Made by a program: the position numbers and the translations under genes. DNA of 64,000 nt from Aeromonas lusitana. GTDB lineage: Bacteria > Pseudomonadota > Gammaproteobacteria > Enterobacterales > Aeromonadaceae. A model generated the notes under the pieces. It saw nothing but the letters and a program-made list of their open reading frames with translations, did not search any database and was not told the DNA's origin. Where the stretch lies: positions 1-64,000 of the forward strand of contig NZ_PGCP01000013.1 of NCBI RefSeq assembly GCF_002812985.1, given 5' to 3'. Position 1 is the stretch's first letter, and every line of letters begins with the position of its first letter. Shown here piece by piece: positions 45,033-54,240 of this stretch.

Positions 45033-46955
45033 ATGGGTAAAATCATCGGTATTGACCTGGGTACTACCAACTCCTGCGTCGCTATTCTGGATGGCGACCA
45101 TGCTCGCGTGATCGAGAACGCGGAAGGTGACCGTACTACTCCGTCCATCATTGCCTATGCCGATGACGGCGAAATCCTGGTTGGTCAGCCGGCGAAGCGC
45201 CAGGCCATCACCAACCCGAAGAACACGCTGTTTGCAATCAAGCGTCTGATCGGCCGTCGTTTCGAAGATGACGAAGTACAGCGCGATCTGGAGATCATGC
45301 CGTACAGCATCGCCAAGGCTGACAATGGCGATGCCTGGGTTGAAGTCAAAGGCAAGAAAATGGCACCGCCGCAGATCTCTGCCGAAGTGCTGAAGAAGAT
45401 GAAGAAGACCGCCGAGGATTACCTGGGCGAGCCGGTGACCGAAGCCGTCATCACAGTACCGGCCTACTTCAACGACGCCCAGCGTCAGGCTACCAAGGAC
45501 GCAGGCCGCATCGCGGGCCTGGACGTCAAGCGCATCATCAACGAACCGACCGCTGCGGCCTTCGCCTACGGCGTGAACAAGGTCAAGGGTGAGCGCAAGG
45601 TTGCTGTCTATGACCTGGGTGGTGGTACCTTCGATATCTCCATCATCGAGATCGACGAAGTGGAAGGTGAAACCACCTTCGAAGTACTGGCGACCAACGG
45701 TAACACCCACCTGGGTGGTGAAGACTTCGACAACCGCGTCATCAACTACCTGGTAGACGAGTTCAAGCGCGAGCAAGGCATCGACCTGCGCAAGGATCAA
45801 CTGGCCCTGCAACGTCTGAAAGACGCCGCAGAAAAAGCCAAGATCGAGCTCTCTTCTGCCCAGCAGACCGACGTGAATCTGCCGTACATCACCGCAGATG
45901 CCACAGGTCCGAAGCACATGAACATCAAGGTGACCCGCGCCAAGCTGGAATCCCTGGTGGAAGACATGGTCAAAGACTCCCTGGAGCCGGTCCGTGTCGC
46001 CCTGAAAGACTCCGGTCTGGCGGTTGGCGAGATCGACGACGTCATCCTGGTGGGCGGTCAGACCCGTATGCCAATGGTGCAGAAGACTGTTGCCGACTTC
46101 TTTGGCAAAGAGCCGCGTAAAGACGTCAACCCGGACGAAGCCGTGGCCATGGGTGCTGCCATCCAGGGCGCCGTACTGTCCGGTGACAAGACCGACGTAC
46201 TGCTGCTGGACGTGACTCCGCTCTCCCTGGGTATCGAAACCATGGGTAGCGTGATGACCGCGCTCATCGAGAAGAACACCACCATCCCGACCAAGAAGTC
46301 CCAGGTGTTCTCTACCGCCGAAGACAACCAGTCTGCCGTGACCATTCACGTGCTGCAGGGTGAGCGCAAGCGCGCCAGCGACAACAAGTCCTTGGGCCAG
46401 TTCAACCTGGAAGGTATCCGTCCGGCGCAGCGCGGTCTGCCGCAGATCGAAGTGACCTTCGACATCGATGCCAACGGTATCCTGCACGTTTCCGCGAAAG
46501 ACAAGGAGACCAACAAGGAGCAGAAGATCACCATCCAGGCTTCTTCCGGTCTGTCTGACGAGGAGATCGAACGCATGGTACGCGAGGCGGAAGCCAACGC
46601 GGCCGAGGACAAGAAGTTCGAGGAGCTGGTACAGACTCGCAACCAGGCTGATGGTCTGGTCCACTCGGTACGCAAGCAAGTCACCGAAGCCGGTGAAGCC
46701 CTGCCTGCGGACGACAAGACCAAGATCGAGACTGCCCTGTCCGAGCTGGAAAGCGCCATCAAGGGCGACGACAAGGCCGCCATCGAAGCCAAGCAACAGG
46801 CACTGATGGAAGCGTCCCAGAAGCTGATGGAGATCGCTCAACAGCAGTCCCAGGCTCAAGGCGCTGGTGCCGATGCCGGTCAGACCTCTTCTGCCAAGGG
46901 CGAAGACGACGTGGTCGATGCCGAGTTCGAAGAAGTCAAAGACGACAAGAAATAA
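45033..46955 (+). CDS. dnaK: Chaperone DnaK (Hsp70)
   Basis: 640 residues. The ATPase domain (1-385) starts [20 protein letters not shown] and includes [15 protein letters not shown] and [11 protein letters not shown]. The interdomain linker is [15 protein letters not shown], then the substrate domain, and the C-terminus ends in [10 protein letters not shown], resembling the EEVKDKK end of E. coli DnaK. TGGAGA lies about 9 bases before ATG 45033; the TTG frame start at 45018 is not needed. It is the main ATP-driven folding chaperone and feeds back on sigma-32. DnaJ follows 113 bases downstream. Confidence 0.98.
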   Translation: MGKIIGIDLGTTNSCVAILDGDHARVIENAEGDRTTPSIIAYADDGEILVGQPAKRQAITNPKNTLFAIKRLIGRRFEDDEVQRDLEIMPYSIAKADNGDAWVEVKGKKMAPPQISAEVLKKMKKTAEDYLGEPVTEAVITVPAYFNDAQRQATKDAGRIAGLDVKRIINEPTAAAFAYGVNKVKGERKVAVYDLGGGTFDISIIEIDEVEGETTFEVLATNGNTHLGGEDFDNRVINYLVDEFKREQGIDLRKDQLALQRLKDAAEKAKIELSSAQQTDVNLPYITADATGPKHMNIKVTRAKLESLVEDMVKDSLEPVRVALKDSGLAVGEIDDVILVGGQTRMPMVQKTVADFFGKEPRKDVNPDEAVAMGAAIQGAVLSGDKTDVLLLDVTPLSLGIETMGSVMTALIEKNTTIPTKKSQVFSTAEDNQSAVTIHVLQGERKRASDNKSLGQFNLEGIRPAQRGLPQIEVTFDIDANGILHVSAKDKETNKEQKITIQASSGLSDEEIERMVREAEANAAEDKKFEELVQTRNQADGLVHSVRKQVTEAGEALPADDKTKIETALSELESAIKGDDKAAIEAKQQALMEASQKLMEIAQQQSQAQGAGADAGQTSSAKGEDDVVDAEFEEVKDDKK

Positions 46956-47009
46956 GCCGCACCCAGATGGGCAGAATCCCTCTGCCCATCGGCGCTAGTC
47001 AATGAAATT

Positions 47010-47035
47010 ACGGGCGTTGGGTGACCAACGCCCGT
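47010..47035 (+). terminator. Hairpin between dnaK and dnaJ
   Basis: ACGGGCGTTGG (47010-47020) and CCAACGCCCGT (47025-47035) form a perfect 11-bp stem with loop GTGA. There is no T run, so it is more likely a partial terminator or an mRNA stability element that sets the DnaK:DnaJ ratio. Confidence 0.7.
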
Positions 47036-47068
47036 CTGCGTAACTGCTGATATAGCAACAGGATGAGT

Positions 47069-48205
47069 ATGTCGAAGCGCGATTTCTACGAAGTGCTTGG
47101 GGTATCGAAAGGTGCCGACGAGCGCGAGATCAAGAAGGCGTACAAGCGTCTGGCCATGAAGTATCACCCGGATCGCAACCAGGGTGATGCGGCGGCCGAA
47201 GAGAAGTTCAAAGAGGTCAAGGAAGCCTACGAGATCCTGACCGACGAGAACCTGCGGGCCCGTTATGACCAATATGGTCACGCCGGGGTGGATCAGAGCC
47301 AGGGTGGCGGCCACGGTGGTTTCGGTGGTGGTGCCGACTTTGGCGATGCGTTCGGCGACATCTTCGGTGACATCTTCGGCGGTGGTCGTGGCGGTCGCCG
47401 TGGCCCGGCCCGGGGCTCGGATCTTCGCTACAACATGGAGCTGACCCTGGAAGAGGCGGTACGCGGGGTCTCCAAGGAGATCAAGATACCGACCCAGGTT
47501 CACTGTGAGGTCTGTAACGGTTCCGGTGCCCACACCGGCAGTTCCGCCCAGACCTGCCCGACCTGCCATGGCGCCGGTCAGGTGCAGATGCGCCAGGGCT
47601 TCTTCGCGGTGCAGCAGGCCTGCCCGCATTGCCATGGTCGTGGCAAGATCATCAAGGATCCGTGCCGCAAGTGCCACGGTGAGGGTCGCTACCAGAAGAC
47701 CAAGACGCTGTCGGTCAAGATCCCGGCAGGGGTCGATACCGGCGATCGCATTCGTCTCTCCGGGGAAGGGGAAGCGGGAGAAGCGGGAGCATCTGCCGGG
47801 GATCTGTACGTACAGGTTCACGTCAAGGAGCACGAGATCTTCGTGCGTGACGGCAACGATCTCTACTGCGAAGTGCCCATCAGCTTCACCACAGCTGCCC
47901 TTGGCGGCGAGATTGAAGTGCCGACCCTGGATGGCCGGGTCAAGCTCAAGGTGACCCCGGAGACCCAGACCGGCAAGCTGTTCCGGCTGCGGGGCAAGGG
48001 CGTCAAGTCCGTGCGCTCCGGCCAGATTGGCGATCTGATGTGCAAGGTGGTGATCGAGACCCCGGTCAAGCTGACCGAGACCCAGAAAGATCTGCTGCGC
48101 CAGTTGGACGAGTCGTTCAGCGGCGCCGCCGCCAAGACTCACAAGCCGAAATCAGAAGGCTTCTTCGAAGGGGTGAAACGCTTCTTCGACGATCTGACCA
48201 AGTGA
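47069..48205 (+). CDS. dnaJ: Co-chaperone DnaJ (Hsp40)
   Basis: 378 residues (E. coli 376). The J domain begins [20 protein letters not shown] with HPD in [11 protein letters not shown]. It is followed by a Gly/Phe-rich segment ([28 protein letters not shown]), a zinc region with four CxxCxGxG repeats ([32 protein letters not shown]) and a C-terminal substrate domain. It stimulates DnaK ATPase and delivers clients. Start 47069 has AGGA 5 bases upstream; 47063 lies inside that ribosome site. Confidence 0.97.
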   Translation: MSKRDFYEVLGVSKGADEREIKKAYKRLAMKYHPDRNQGDAAAEEKFKEVKEAYEILTDENLRARYDQYGHAGVDQSQGGGHGGFGGGADFGDAFGDIFGDIFGGGRGGRRGPARGSDLRYNMELTLEEAVRGVSKEIKIPTQVHCEVCNGSGAHTGSSAQTCPTCHGAGQVQMRQGFFAVQQACPHCHGRGKIIKDPCRKCHGEGRYQKTKTLSVKIPAGVDTGDRIRLSGEGEAGEAGASAGDLYVQVHVKEHEIFVRDGNDLYCEVPISFTTAALGGEIEVPTLDGRVKLKVTPETQTGKLFRLRGKGVKSVRSGQIGDLMCKVVIETPVKLTETQKDLLRQLDESFSGAAAKTHKPKSEGFFEGVKRFFDDLTK

Positions 48206-48224
48206 TCACCGCAAGCGTGATATG

Positions 48225-48255
48225 AAAAAGCCGGCCCTGGGGCCGGCTTTTTTTT
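48225..48255 (+). terminator. Terminator after dnaJ
   Basis: GCCGGCCC (48230-48237) and GGGCCGGC (48240-48247), with A5 before and T9 after. Strong intrinsic terminator, possibly bidirectional, also serving the convergent mgtC gene. Confidence 0.92.
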
Positions 48256-48292
48256 TGCCTCTTTTTTACCGAAGAGAACGGCCTCTTCGGGT

Positions 48293-49021
48293 TCAATCCA
48301 TGGTGCTGGCGCGCCAGAAGATCTGCTTGATGCGGGGGTGCTCTCCCAGCGTCTTCATCAGGGCATCCAGCTCGTCGCCGTCGATGGAGGTGGCGAGCAG
48401 CACCGCCGAGATCTCCAGATCATGTTCCCCGAACGGCTCGATATCCAGCTCGCTCAGAGGGTAGTTGGCCTGCTCCAGCATCTTCTCAAGCCAGGGCAGT
48501 ACCTCCTTCTGGTGAGTGCGGCGGATGAGGGCCGTGACGCGGTAGGTCACCTCGGTATCGGTATTGTCCACCGGGTGGCGGTTGATCTGATTGACCAGGG
48601 GGCGCAGCAGGGTGTTGGCGGCCAGCACGAACAGGGCACCGAGTATGGCCTCCATGGCGAGGCCGGCACCGCTGGCGGCGCCGACCGCCGCGACGCCCCA
48701 GAGGGTGGCGGCCGTGTTGATGCCGCGGATGTTGCCGGATTCGCGCATGATGACGCCGGCGCCGAGGAAGCCGATGCCGGAGACGATGTAGGCCACCACA
48801 TGGACCACCCCATAGCTGCCTCCATGCAGGTCATAGATGCGCTGGGCCAGGTTGACGAACAGGGCGGCCCCCACGGCCACCAGCACGTTGGTACGCAGGC
48901 CCGCGGTGCGCTGGCGATACTGGCGCTCCAGTCCCACCAGGGCGCCCAGCACGAAGGCGAGCAACAGGCTGGCCAGGGTGTCGAGCAGGGAAAGAAAGTC
49001 GATTTGTTGCCACATTCTCAT
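48293..49021 (-). CDS. mgtC: MgtC/SapB family membrane protein
   Basis: 242 residues. About five membrane segments in the first 140 residues, with the family signature LGALVGLERQYRQRTAGLRTNVLVAVGAALFV and VSGIGFLGAGVIMRESGNIRGINTAATLW. The soluble C-terminal domain (about 155-242, ACT-like in MgtC proteins) starts TEVTYRVTALIRR. MgtC proteins help growth in low magnesium and inhibit the F-type ATP synthase in Salmonella. GGAGGAG lies about 6 bases before ATG 49021; the frame is open further upstream. A stand-alone protein resembling its tail is encoded just upstream at 49244-49609. Confidence 0.88.
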   Translation of the reverse strand: MRMWQQIDFLSLLDTLASLLLAFVLGALVGLERQYRQRTAGLRTNVLVAVGAALFVNLAQRIYDLHGGSYGVVHVVAYIVSGIGFLGAGVIMRESGNIRGINTAATLWGVAAVGAASGAGLAMEAILGALFVLAANTLLRPLVNQINRHPVDNTDTEVTYRVTALIRRTHQKEVLPWLEKMLEQANYPLSELDIEPFGEHDLEISAVLLATSIDGDELDALMKTLGEHPRIKQIFWRASTMD

Positions 49022-49189
49022 GGCGTACTCCTCCTGATAGCGGATGGCCTTCATAACTGGCAGATAAAATACCGCTGGGCGAATGATTATTGGGTCGTCT
49101 GCGCAGTGAAGGCCATCTTGATAGATGAATATGTTGCACAGAACCAGTGGGTCCGGCCCCTCAACGGGCGGATTGGATGCCAACGAAAA

Positions 49190-49216
49190 GCGCGGGGCCA
49201 GTCTGACTGGCCCCGG
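49190..49216 (-). terminator. Terminator after the MgtC-tail-like gene
   Basis: CGGGGCCAGTC (49193-49203) and GACTGGCCCCG (49205-49215) form a nearly perfect stem. On the minus strand it is followed by CGCTTTTCG. It lies between the small gene and mgtC, so mgtC has a separate promoter or relies on read-through. Confidence 0.75.
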
Positions 49217-49243
49217 AGATGGGTTGGCCGTAACGAGCCTGGG

Positions 49244-49609
49244 CTAGGGCGCGGACTGGGGACGCAGCTCCCAGCGTACCGGGTGAGCGGCCCCGACCTG
49301 ATGCACGAACTGCACCAGATAGCGGCGCTGGGGCGGGGTACAGTGCAGATCCAGCACCAGCTCCCGCCCGCCATCACGGCCCGGCCTCAGGGATTGCAAG
49401 GGACTCAGACCTGCCGGTTGCAGGGTATGAGCCACCATCGCCAGCACCTGCTCCAGATCGAGGCGATCCTGGCAGCGCACCTGCAAACGGTAGTGATGCT
49501 GCCGCTGTCTGGCACGCAGCCAGCGCGGCAGTGCGCCAAGGCCCAGCCTGCCCAGCACGCCATGAGTGCCAGAGGATAATGAAACAGATTGTGTTGAAAC
49601 AAAGCGCAT
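49244..49609 (-). CDS. Small soluble protein resembling the C-terminal domain of MgtC
   Basis: 121 residues. After a basic N-terminal segment, residues about 40-121 read HHYRLQVRCQDRLDLEQVLAMVAHTL and then ELVLDLHCTPPQRRYLVQFVHQV, a beta-alpha-beta-beta-alpha pattern like the ACT-like tail of MgtC proteins, including the tail of the neighbouring MgtC (TYRVTALIRRTHQKEVLPWLEKML and following). There is no membrane segment. AAGGAGG lies 6-7 bases before ATG 49609, so translation is likely. It could regulate or replace the MgtC tail; this is inference from weak similarity. Confidence 0.7.
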   Translation of the reverse strand: MRFVSTQSVSLSSGTHGVLGRLGLGALPRWLRARQRQHHYRLQVRCQDRLDLEQVLAMVAHTLQPAGLSPLQSLRPGRDGGRELVLDLHCTPPQRRYLVQFVHQVGAAHPVRWELRPQSAP

Positions 49610-50121
49610 AGCAGCCTCCTTGTGGGAAGCAGAAACTATGCAGGCAAGGTGTCCACAGGCGCTTGCCCGGGTCACTTGACGTCAAGTGTAAAAAGAGAGA
49701 AGAGGGGAGTGGATTTCCGCTTCTCGCAGGCTTGCGAGAGAGCGGCAGAGGAAGACCTGCGGCTAGCTCGCGACCTGAGTGCCGACACGCTGGGTCGGCC
49801 TGCTACTGTCACTTGATGAGTTGCCCACTGATGGTCTCCGCTGTGAATGAACGGCAAGATGGTACCCATACTGGCTGCCAAGGTAAAGCCTTGCGCGCAT
49901 TTTGTAACATCCGGATACAAGTTTATCTGCCTGATTTTGCATGCCCGATCCCATTAAACCGCGGCCTCCAGCGCTCTCTGCACAGAGTTAATTAGAGATT
50001 GCTAATGTTTTGTCGCCCAGTACAATGGCTGAATATAAGTGATTGCTAATTTAATGAGATCGCGGTTGAAATTCAGGGGTTTGTACCCTGACGCCGCGGC
50101 TCCTTTACACGAGGAATCCCC
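49610..50121. other. Intergenic region upstream of the YeeE/YedE pair
   Basis: About 510 bases. AT-rich from about 49900. It contains GATTGCTAAT twice, at 49997-50006 and 50041-50050, 44 bp apart, which may be regulator sites for the transporter pair. No gene is supported. Confidence 0.45.
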
Positions 50122-50535
50122 ATGTCTGCAAGCCAATGGTTGCCCGCCCTGGGAGGCGGCATGCTGGTCGGTCTCTCCGCCCTGCTGCTGATGTTGTTCA
50201 ACGGCCGGGTCGCCGGCATCAGCGGTATCCTGGCCGGTGCCTTGCAACGCGGGGATGCCTGGCGCTGGCTGTTCCTGCTGGGATTGGGGCTGGGCAGCCT
50301 GCTGGCCTTTGGCCTTGGTTGGGCAAGCCTGCCGACCCTGGCCGGGTTGCCTGCCTGGCCCTGGGTGGTGTTGGCTGGGCTGCTGGTGGGGATAGGGACC
50401 CGCCTTGGCAACGGCTGCACCAGCGGTCACGGCATCTGCGGGGTGGGGTGCTTGTCCCGTCGCTCAATCGTCGCCACCTTCGTCTTCATGACAACCGCGG
50501 TACTCACCGTGTTTGTCAGCCGCCATCTGCTGTGA
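50122..50535 (+). CDS. YeeE/YedE family half-transporter, N-terminal type
   Basis: 137 residues with four membrane helices. [15 protein letters not shown] and the motif [18 protein letters not shown], with Cys in GCTSGHG, are the hallmark of YeeE/YedE (DUF395) sulfur-compound transporters, of which TsuA imports thiosulfate. Here the transporter is split: this protein is the first half and the next gene is the second. It is 8 bases from its partner and so co-translated. Thiosulfate or another small sulfur ion is a likely substrate. Confidence 0.87.
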   Translation: MSASQWLPALGGGMLVGLSALLLMLFNGRVAGISGILAGALQRGDAWRWLFLLGLGLGSLLAFGLGWASLPTLAGLPAWPWVVLAGLLVGIGTRLGNGCTSGHGICGVGCLSRRSIVATFVFMTTAVLTVFVSRHLL

Positions 50536-50543
50536 AGGGAATC

Positions 50544-50975
50544 ATGATGCAACTGCTTGTCAGCCTGTTATCCGGCCTGCTGTTTGGGCTTGGCCTCGCG
50601 GTCTCCGGCATGGTGGATCCCGCCAGGGTGCTGGGATTTCTCGATGTGACGGGGGCCTGGGATCCCAGCCTCGCCTTCGTGATGGGGGGCGCCCTGCTGG
50701 TGTTTATGCCGGGTTACTTCTATCTGGTGCGGCCCCGTCGCCAGAGCCTGCTGGGAGAGCCCATGGCCACCGTGCCTGCGCCGACCCTGGATAACCGCCT
50801 GCTCGGGGGCGCCGCCCTCTTTGGCATCGGCTGGGGTCTGGCGGGCATCTGCCCCGGCCCGGCATTGAGCCTTGTCACCAGCGGTCAACCCCTGATCTGG
50901 CTGTTCGTGGCCACCATGGTGGCAGGCCTCCTGCTGGTCGACAGGCTCTGGCCCTGGTGGCAAGGGCGCCCCTGA
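50544..50975 (+). CDS. YeeE/YedE family half-transporter, C-terminal type
   Basis: 143 residues with about four membrane helices. GLGLAVSGMVDPARVLGFLDVTGAWDPSL is the usual start of the second half, and GIGWGLAGICPGPALSLV carries the matching Cys in GICPGPA. It pairs with the preceding protein to form one transport unit. AAGGGA lies 6 bases before ATG 50544, and a second ATG follows at 50547. Inner membrane. Likely transports thiosulfate or a related ion. Confidence 0.87.
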   Translation: MMQLLVSLLSGLLFGLGLAVSGMVDPARVLGFLDVTGAWDPSLAFVMGGALLVFMPGYFYLVRPRRQSLLGEPMATVPAPTLDNRLLGGAALFGIGWGLAGICPGPALSLVTSGQPLIWLFVATMVAGLLLVDRLWPWWQGRP

Positions 50976-51070
50976 TCCCGCGTGCTTCATTGTGCCCGAT
51001 GAGATGAGGGCCCCACAGGGTGGCCCGAGGTGGTACTATCGGAGCCCCACATCGTCCATAAGGCTTGCCC

Positions 51071-52087
51071 ATGCACCCTCTGCGCCTGCTTATCTCGGAT
51101 TCCCACGATCCCCTGTTCAACCTGGCGGTGGAGGAGTGCATCTTCCGCCAGATGGATCCCGCCCAGCGGGTGCTGTTCCTGTGGCGCAACGCCAATACTG
51201 TGGTGATAGGCCGCGCCCAGAACCCCTGGAAGGAGTGCAACACCCGCCGCATGGAAGAGGATGGGGTGACCCTGGCCCGGCGCAGCAGCGGCGGTGGCGC
51301 CGTGTTCCACGATCTCGGCAACAGCTGCTTCACCTTCATGGCGGGCAAGCCCGGCTATGACAAGAGCATCTCCACCGCCATCGTGCTGGACGCCCTGAAA
51401 CGACTCGGGGTGGAGGCCTTCGCCTCCGGCCGCAACGACCTGCTGGTGGCGACCCAGGACGGGGATCGCAAGGTGTCCGGCTCGGCCTATCGAGAGACCC
51501 TCGATCGCGGCTTTCATCATGGCACCCTGCTGCTGGATGCAGACTTGAGCCGACTCGCCAACTACCTCAACCCGGATCCGAAGAAGCTCGCGGCCAAGGG
51601 CATCACCTCGGTGCGCAGCCGGGTTGCGAACCTGAGCGAGCTGCTGCCGGGCATCAGCCATGAGCAGGTGGTGCAGGCCCTGAGCGAGGCCTTCTTTGAG
51701 CACAATGGCGAGCGGGCCTTGCCGGAGCATATCTCCCCCGACCAGCTGCCGGACCTGCCCGGTTTTGCCGAGACCTTCGCTCGCCAGCGCAGCTGGGAGT
51801 GGAACTTCGGCCATGCGCCCGCCTTTGCCCATCAACTGGACGAGCGTTTTGGCTGGGGCGGGGTTGAGCTGCACTTCGATGTGGAGAAGGGGATCATTGG
51901 CCGGGTGCAGATCTTCAGCGACAGCCTGGAGCCGGCGCCCCTGGATGCCCTGGCGGAGCGGCTGCCCGGGATAGCCTATCGGCCCGAGGCCATCGGGGCC
52001 TTGCTCAGCGAGCTGCAGCTCGAGTTTTCAGGGCAGGCGGCCGAGCTGGCCGAGCTCCAGAGCTGGCTGGTAGCGGCGCTGCGTTAA
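51071..52087 (+). CDS. lplA: Lipoate-protein ligase A
   Basis: 338 residues, the same as E. coli Lpl[22 protein letters not shown] (lipoate-binding RRxxGGGxVxHD loop) and [23 protein letters not shown] (catalytic Lys region) are conserved, with a C-terminal accessory domain. It attaches scavenged lipoate through lipoyl-AMP to E2 and H proteins. ATG 51071 follows AAGG by about 7 bases; TTG 51065 is an alternative. Single gene. Confidence 0.95.
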   Translation: MHPLRLLISDSHDPLFNLAVEECIFRQMDPAQRVLFLWRNANTVVIGRAQNPWKECNTRRMEEDGVTLARRSSGGGAVFHDLGNSCFTFMAGKPGYDKSISTAIVLDALKRLGVEAFASGRNDLLVATQDGDRKVSGSAYRETLDRGFHHGTLLLDADLSRLANYLNPDPKKLAAKGITSVRSRVANLSELLPGISHEQVVQALSEAFFEHNGERALPEHISPDQLPDLPGFAETFARQRSWEWNFGHAPAFAHQLDERFGWGGVELHFDVEKGIIGRVQIFSDSLEPAPLDALAERLPGIAYRPEAIGALLSELQLEFSGQAAELAELQSWLVAALR

Positions 52088-52327
52088 ATCGGGCGCTGCG
52101 CTAGGAGCTGTAACCGGCGCTGCATCAGGACTGCCGGGGTATCCGCTTTCGCGCGGCATCACGGCGGATGAGAGCGGGATCACGAAACGGGAGCGGGCCA
52201 GGATGGCGCCCTCCCGGCCAAGCCTTGCACCGTCTGGATCATGATAAAAAGTAGGGCAGGCCATTAGTTATTGTCGCTGTTTCAAATGCGACCCGAGGGG
52301 TATAACCGGGGCACCTCTGCAGTATTA

Positions 52328-54034
52328 ATGGTAACAACAATGAGTGACCTGGTTTATCTGAAAGATGACGGCGTCAACGCCGTCTCTCCTGCCTTCGCTG
52401 CCCGCTTCGCCACCGCCAAGGCTCACTACTTCTCCCGCAATCCCGAGCTCTGGCCCGTGTTTCGCGAGCCCGGTTTTGCCACCCTCAACGAGTTTCGTGC
52501 CCGTGGCCTGGCGCCCGATGCGCGCCTCAATGCCTGGCCGGATGGCCGTGCCCGCCTCGCGGATCTCTGCGAGACCATGCCGGTGCCGCAAGCCATGCGT
52601 GCGCCGGGTGAGCCCATGACGGAGCTGCTGTTCGCCGGCGCCCTCTCCAAAGACTGGGAGAACCCCTCCAGCGTCGAGAACGTCATTACCATGTCGGCGG
52701 ATCCCGCCATCTACGGTGCCCAGATGGGCATACTGGCAAACCCCAACCTGGTCTACTCCGAGTACGCCGGGGTGGCCGAGGAGCTCGAGAAGAAGGTGGT
52801 GCGCCAGATAGCCCTGCTGGCGGGGTATGACCCCCATCGCGCCACCGGCATCTTCACCCAGGGGGGGACCTTCTGTAACCTCTACGGCTATCTGCTCGGC
52901 ATCCGCAAGAGCCTGCCGGAGGCCAAGCACAAGGGGCTGGGCCACTATCAGGACTACCGCATCATCAATTCCCAGGGTGGCCACTACTCCAACATCACCA
53001 ACCTCTCCCTGCTCGGGGTGGATATCGAGAACAAGACCATCCGCATCCAGGTCGGCGAGAACAATGACATCGATCTGGTGGATCTCGAGCGCACCCTGAC
53101 CGCCTGTTTCGCCCTCAAACACGTGGTGCCGACCATCATGCTCACCATGGGCACCACGGACACCTTCGGGGTGGATCAGGTCAAACCCGTGGTGGAACTG
53201 CGAGATCGCCTGTGCGAGCGCTTCGAGGTGGCGGTCAAGCCTCATATTCACGTGGATGCCGCCATCGGCTGGTCGATGATCTTCTTCCTGGATTACGACT
53301 TTGCCGCCAATCCGCTCGCCATCAACGCCGCCACCCTGGCAGGGATTGAGCGCAACGTGACGCGCTTCGCCGAGCTCAAATACGCAGACTCCTTCACCGT
53401 CGACTTCCAGAAGTGGGGCTATGTGCCCTACACCTCCAGCCTGGTGATGATCAAGGAGCAGGATGACCTCAAGGCGATGGAGAACGATCCGGAGAACTTC
53501 TCCTATTTTGAGCGGGACATCCAGGGTCAGACCCACCTGCAGTCCACCATAGAGTGTTCCCGTGGGGCGAGCGGCCTGTTCGGTGCCTATGCGGCCCTCA
53601 ACTACATGGGGGTGGAGGGGTATCGCACCGTGCTGGCGCACTGCCTGCAGAACGCGAACTACTTCCGCTTTCGCCTGAGCCAGCTCGGCAATGTCAAGCT
53701 GGTGGCCCAGGAGAACCAGGGGCCGAGCGTGGGCTTCAAGATCTACAACCCGGAGTGGGTGAGCGATCCGGAGGCCGAGTTCACCTTCGAGCTGGCCCGC
53801 AGTGCCGATCCCGCCTACAAGGCGCGGCTGCAACGCAACACCGACTATCACCGCGACCTGTTCAAGCATCGCGGCAAGGTGGGGCTCTTCACCAACTGGG
53901 TGGAGGCGGTGGCGCATTCCGAGTACGACGAGCGCGGCAAATACTCCTACATCGCGGGCGAAAAGGCGGTGTTTATGAACCCGGCCTGCGGCCGCGAGCA
54001 GATTGACGCCTTTATCGAGCATATTCGCGGCTGA
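52328..54034 (+). CDS. PLP-dependent decarboxylase, glutamate decarboxylase-like (PanP-like)
   Basis: 568 residues from ATG 52328 (or 564 from 52340, MSDLVYLKDD). Group II PLP decarboxylase: TQGGTFCNLYGYLLGIRKSL (PLP phosphate region), PHIHVDAAIGWSM (the conserved His-x-Asp-Ala-Ala), and SFTVDFQKWGYVPYTSSLVM with Lys in FQKWG as the Schiff-base lysine. The length and extended N-terminus resemble the pyridoxal-dependent aspartate 1-decarboxylase PanP that replaces PanD in some Vibrio relatives, which would supply beta-alanine for coenzyme A. Glutamate is the alternative substrate. No antiporter gene is adjacent, which argues against an acid-resistance role. Confidence 0.82.
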   Translation: MVTTMSDLVYLKDDGVNAVSPAFAARFATAKAHYFSRNPELWPVFREPGFATLNEFRARGLAPDARLNAWPDGRARLADLCETMPVPQAMRAPGEPMTELLFAGALSKDWENPSSVENVITMSADPAIYGAQMGILANPNLVYSEYAGVAEELEKKVVRQIALLAGYDPHRATGIFTQGGTFCNLYGYLLGIRKSLPEAKHKGLGHYQDYRIINSQGGHYSNITNLSLLGVDIENKTIRIQVGENNDIDLVDLERTLTACFALKHVVPTIMLTMGTTDTFGVDQVKPVVELRDRLCERFEVAVKPHIHVDAAIGWSMIFFLDYDFAANPLAINAATLAGIERNVTRFAELKYADSFTVDFQKWGYVPYTSSLVMIKEQDDLKAMENDPENFSYFERDIQGQTHLQSTIECSRGASGLFGAYAALNYMGVEGYRTVLAHCLQNANYFRFRLSQLGNVKLVAQENQGPSVGFKIYNPEWVSDPEAEFTFELARSADPAYKARLQRNTDYHRDLFKHRGKVGLFTNWVEAVAHSEYDERGKYSYIAGEKAVFMNPACGREQIDAFIEHIRG

Positions 54035-54055
54035 GAACGGCGCTTCCATATAACA

Positions 54056-54085
54056 AATGGGCAGGAATAACCTGCCCATTTTTAT
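54056..54085 (+). terminator. Terminator after the PLP decarboxylase gene
   Basis: AATGGGCAGG (54056-54065) and CCTGCCCATT (54071-54080) form a perfect 10-bp stem with a 5-base loop, followed by TTTATT. Confidence 0.88.
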
Positions 54086-54240
54086 TGCGACATTATTTGA
54101 GTTGTCTGCTTGTAAAATTGGAGCAGGGATGGTCACCAATAACCCGTAATTTATATCGGTGACTGCGAACATATGACGGCAGCATGCCGGCGAAAAGTGC
54201 GCCGGCATATTTCGTTCAGTTTATATTTTCTGTCTCGGTA

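Noticed and set aside
45009..46859. A 616-codon open frame antisense to dnaK
   Set aside because: It mirrors the codon pattern of dnaK, has no ribosome site, and its translation is repetitive Leu/Val/Gly/His. Such antisense frames are common opposite highly biased genes.
52325..54208. A 627-codon open frame antisense to the PLP decarboxylase gene
   Set aside because: No motif and a composition typical of the complement of a GC-rich gene. The opposite strand has an unmistakable PLP enzyme.
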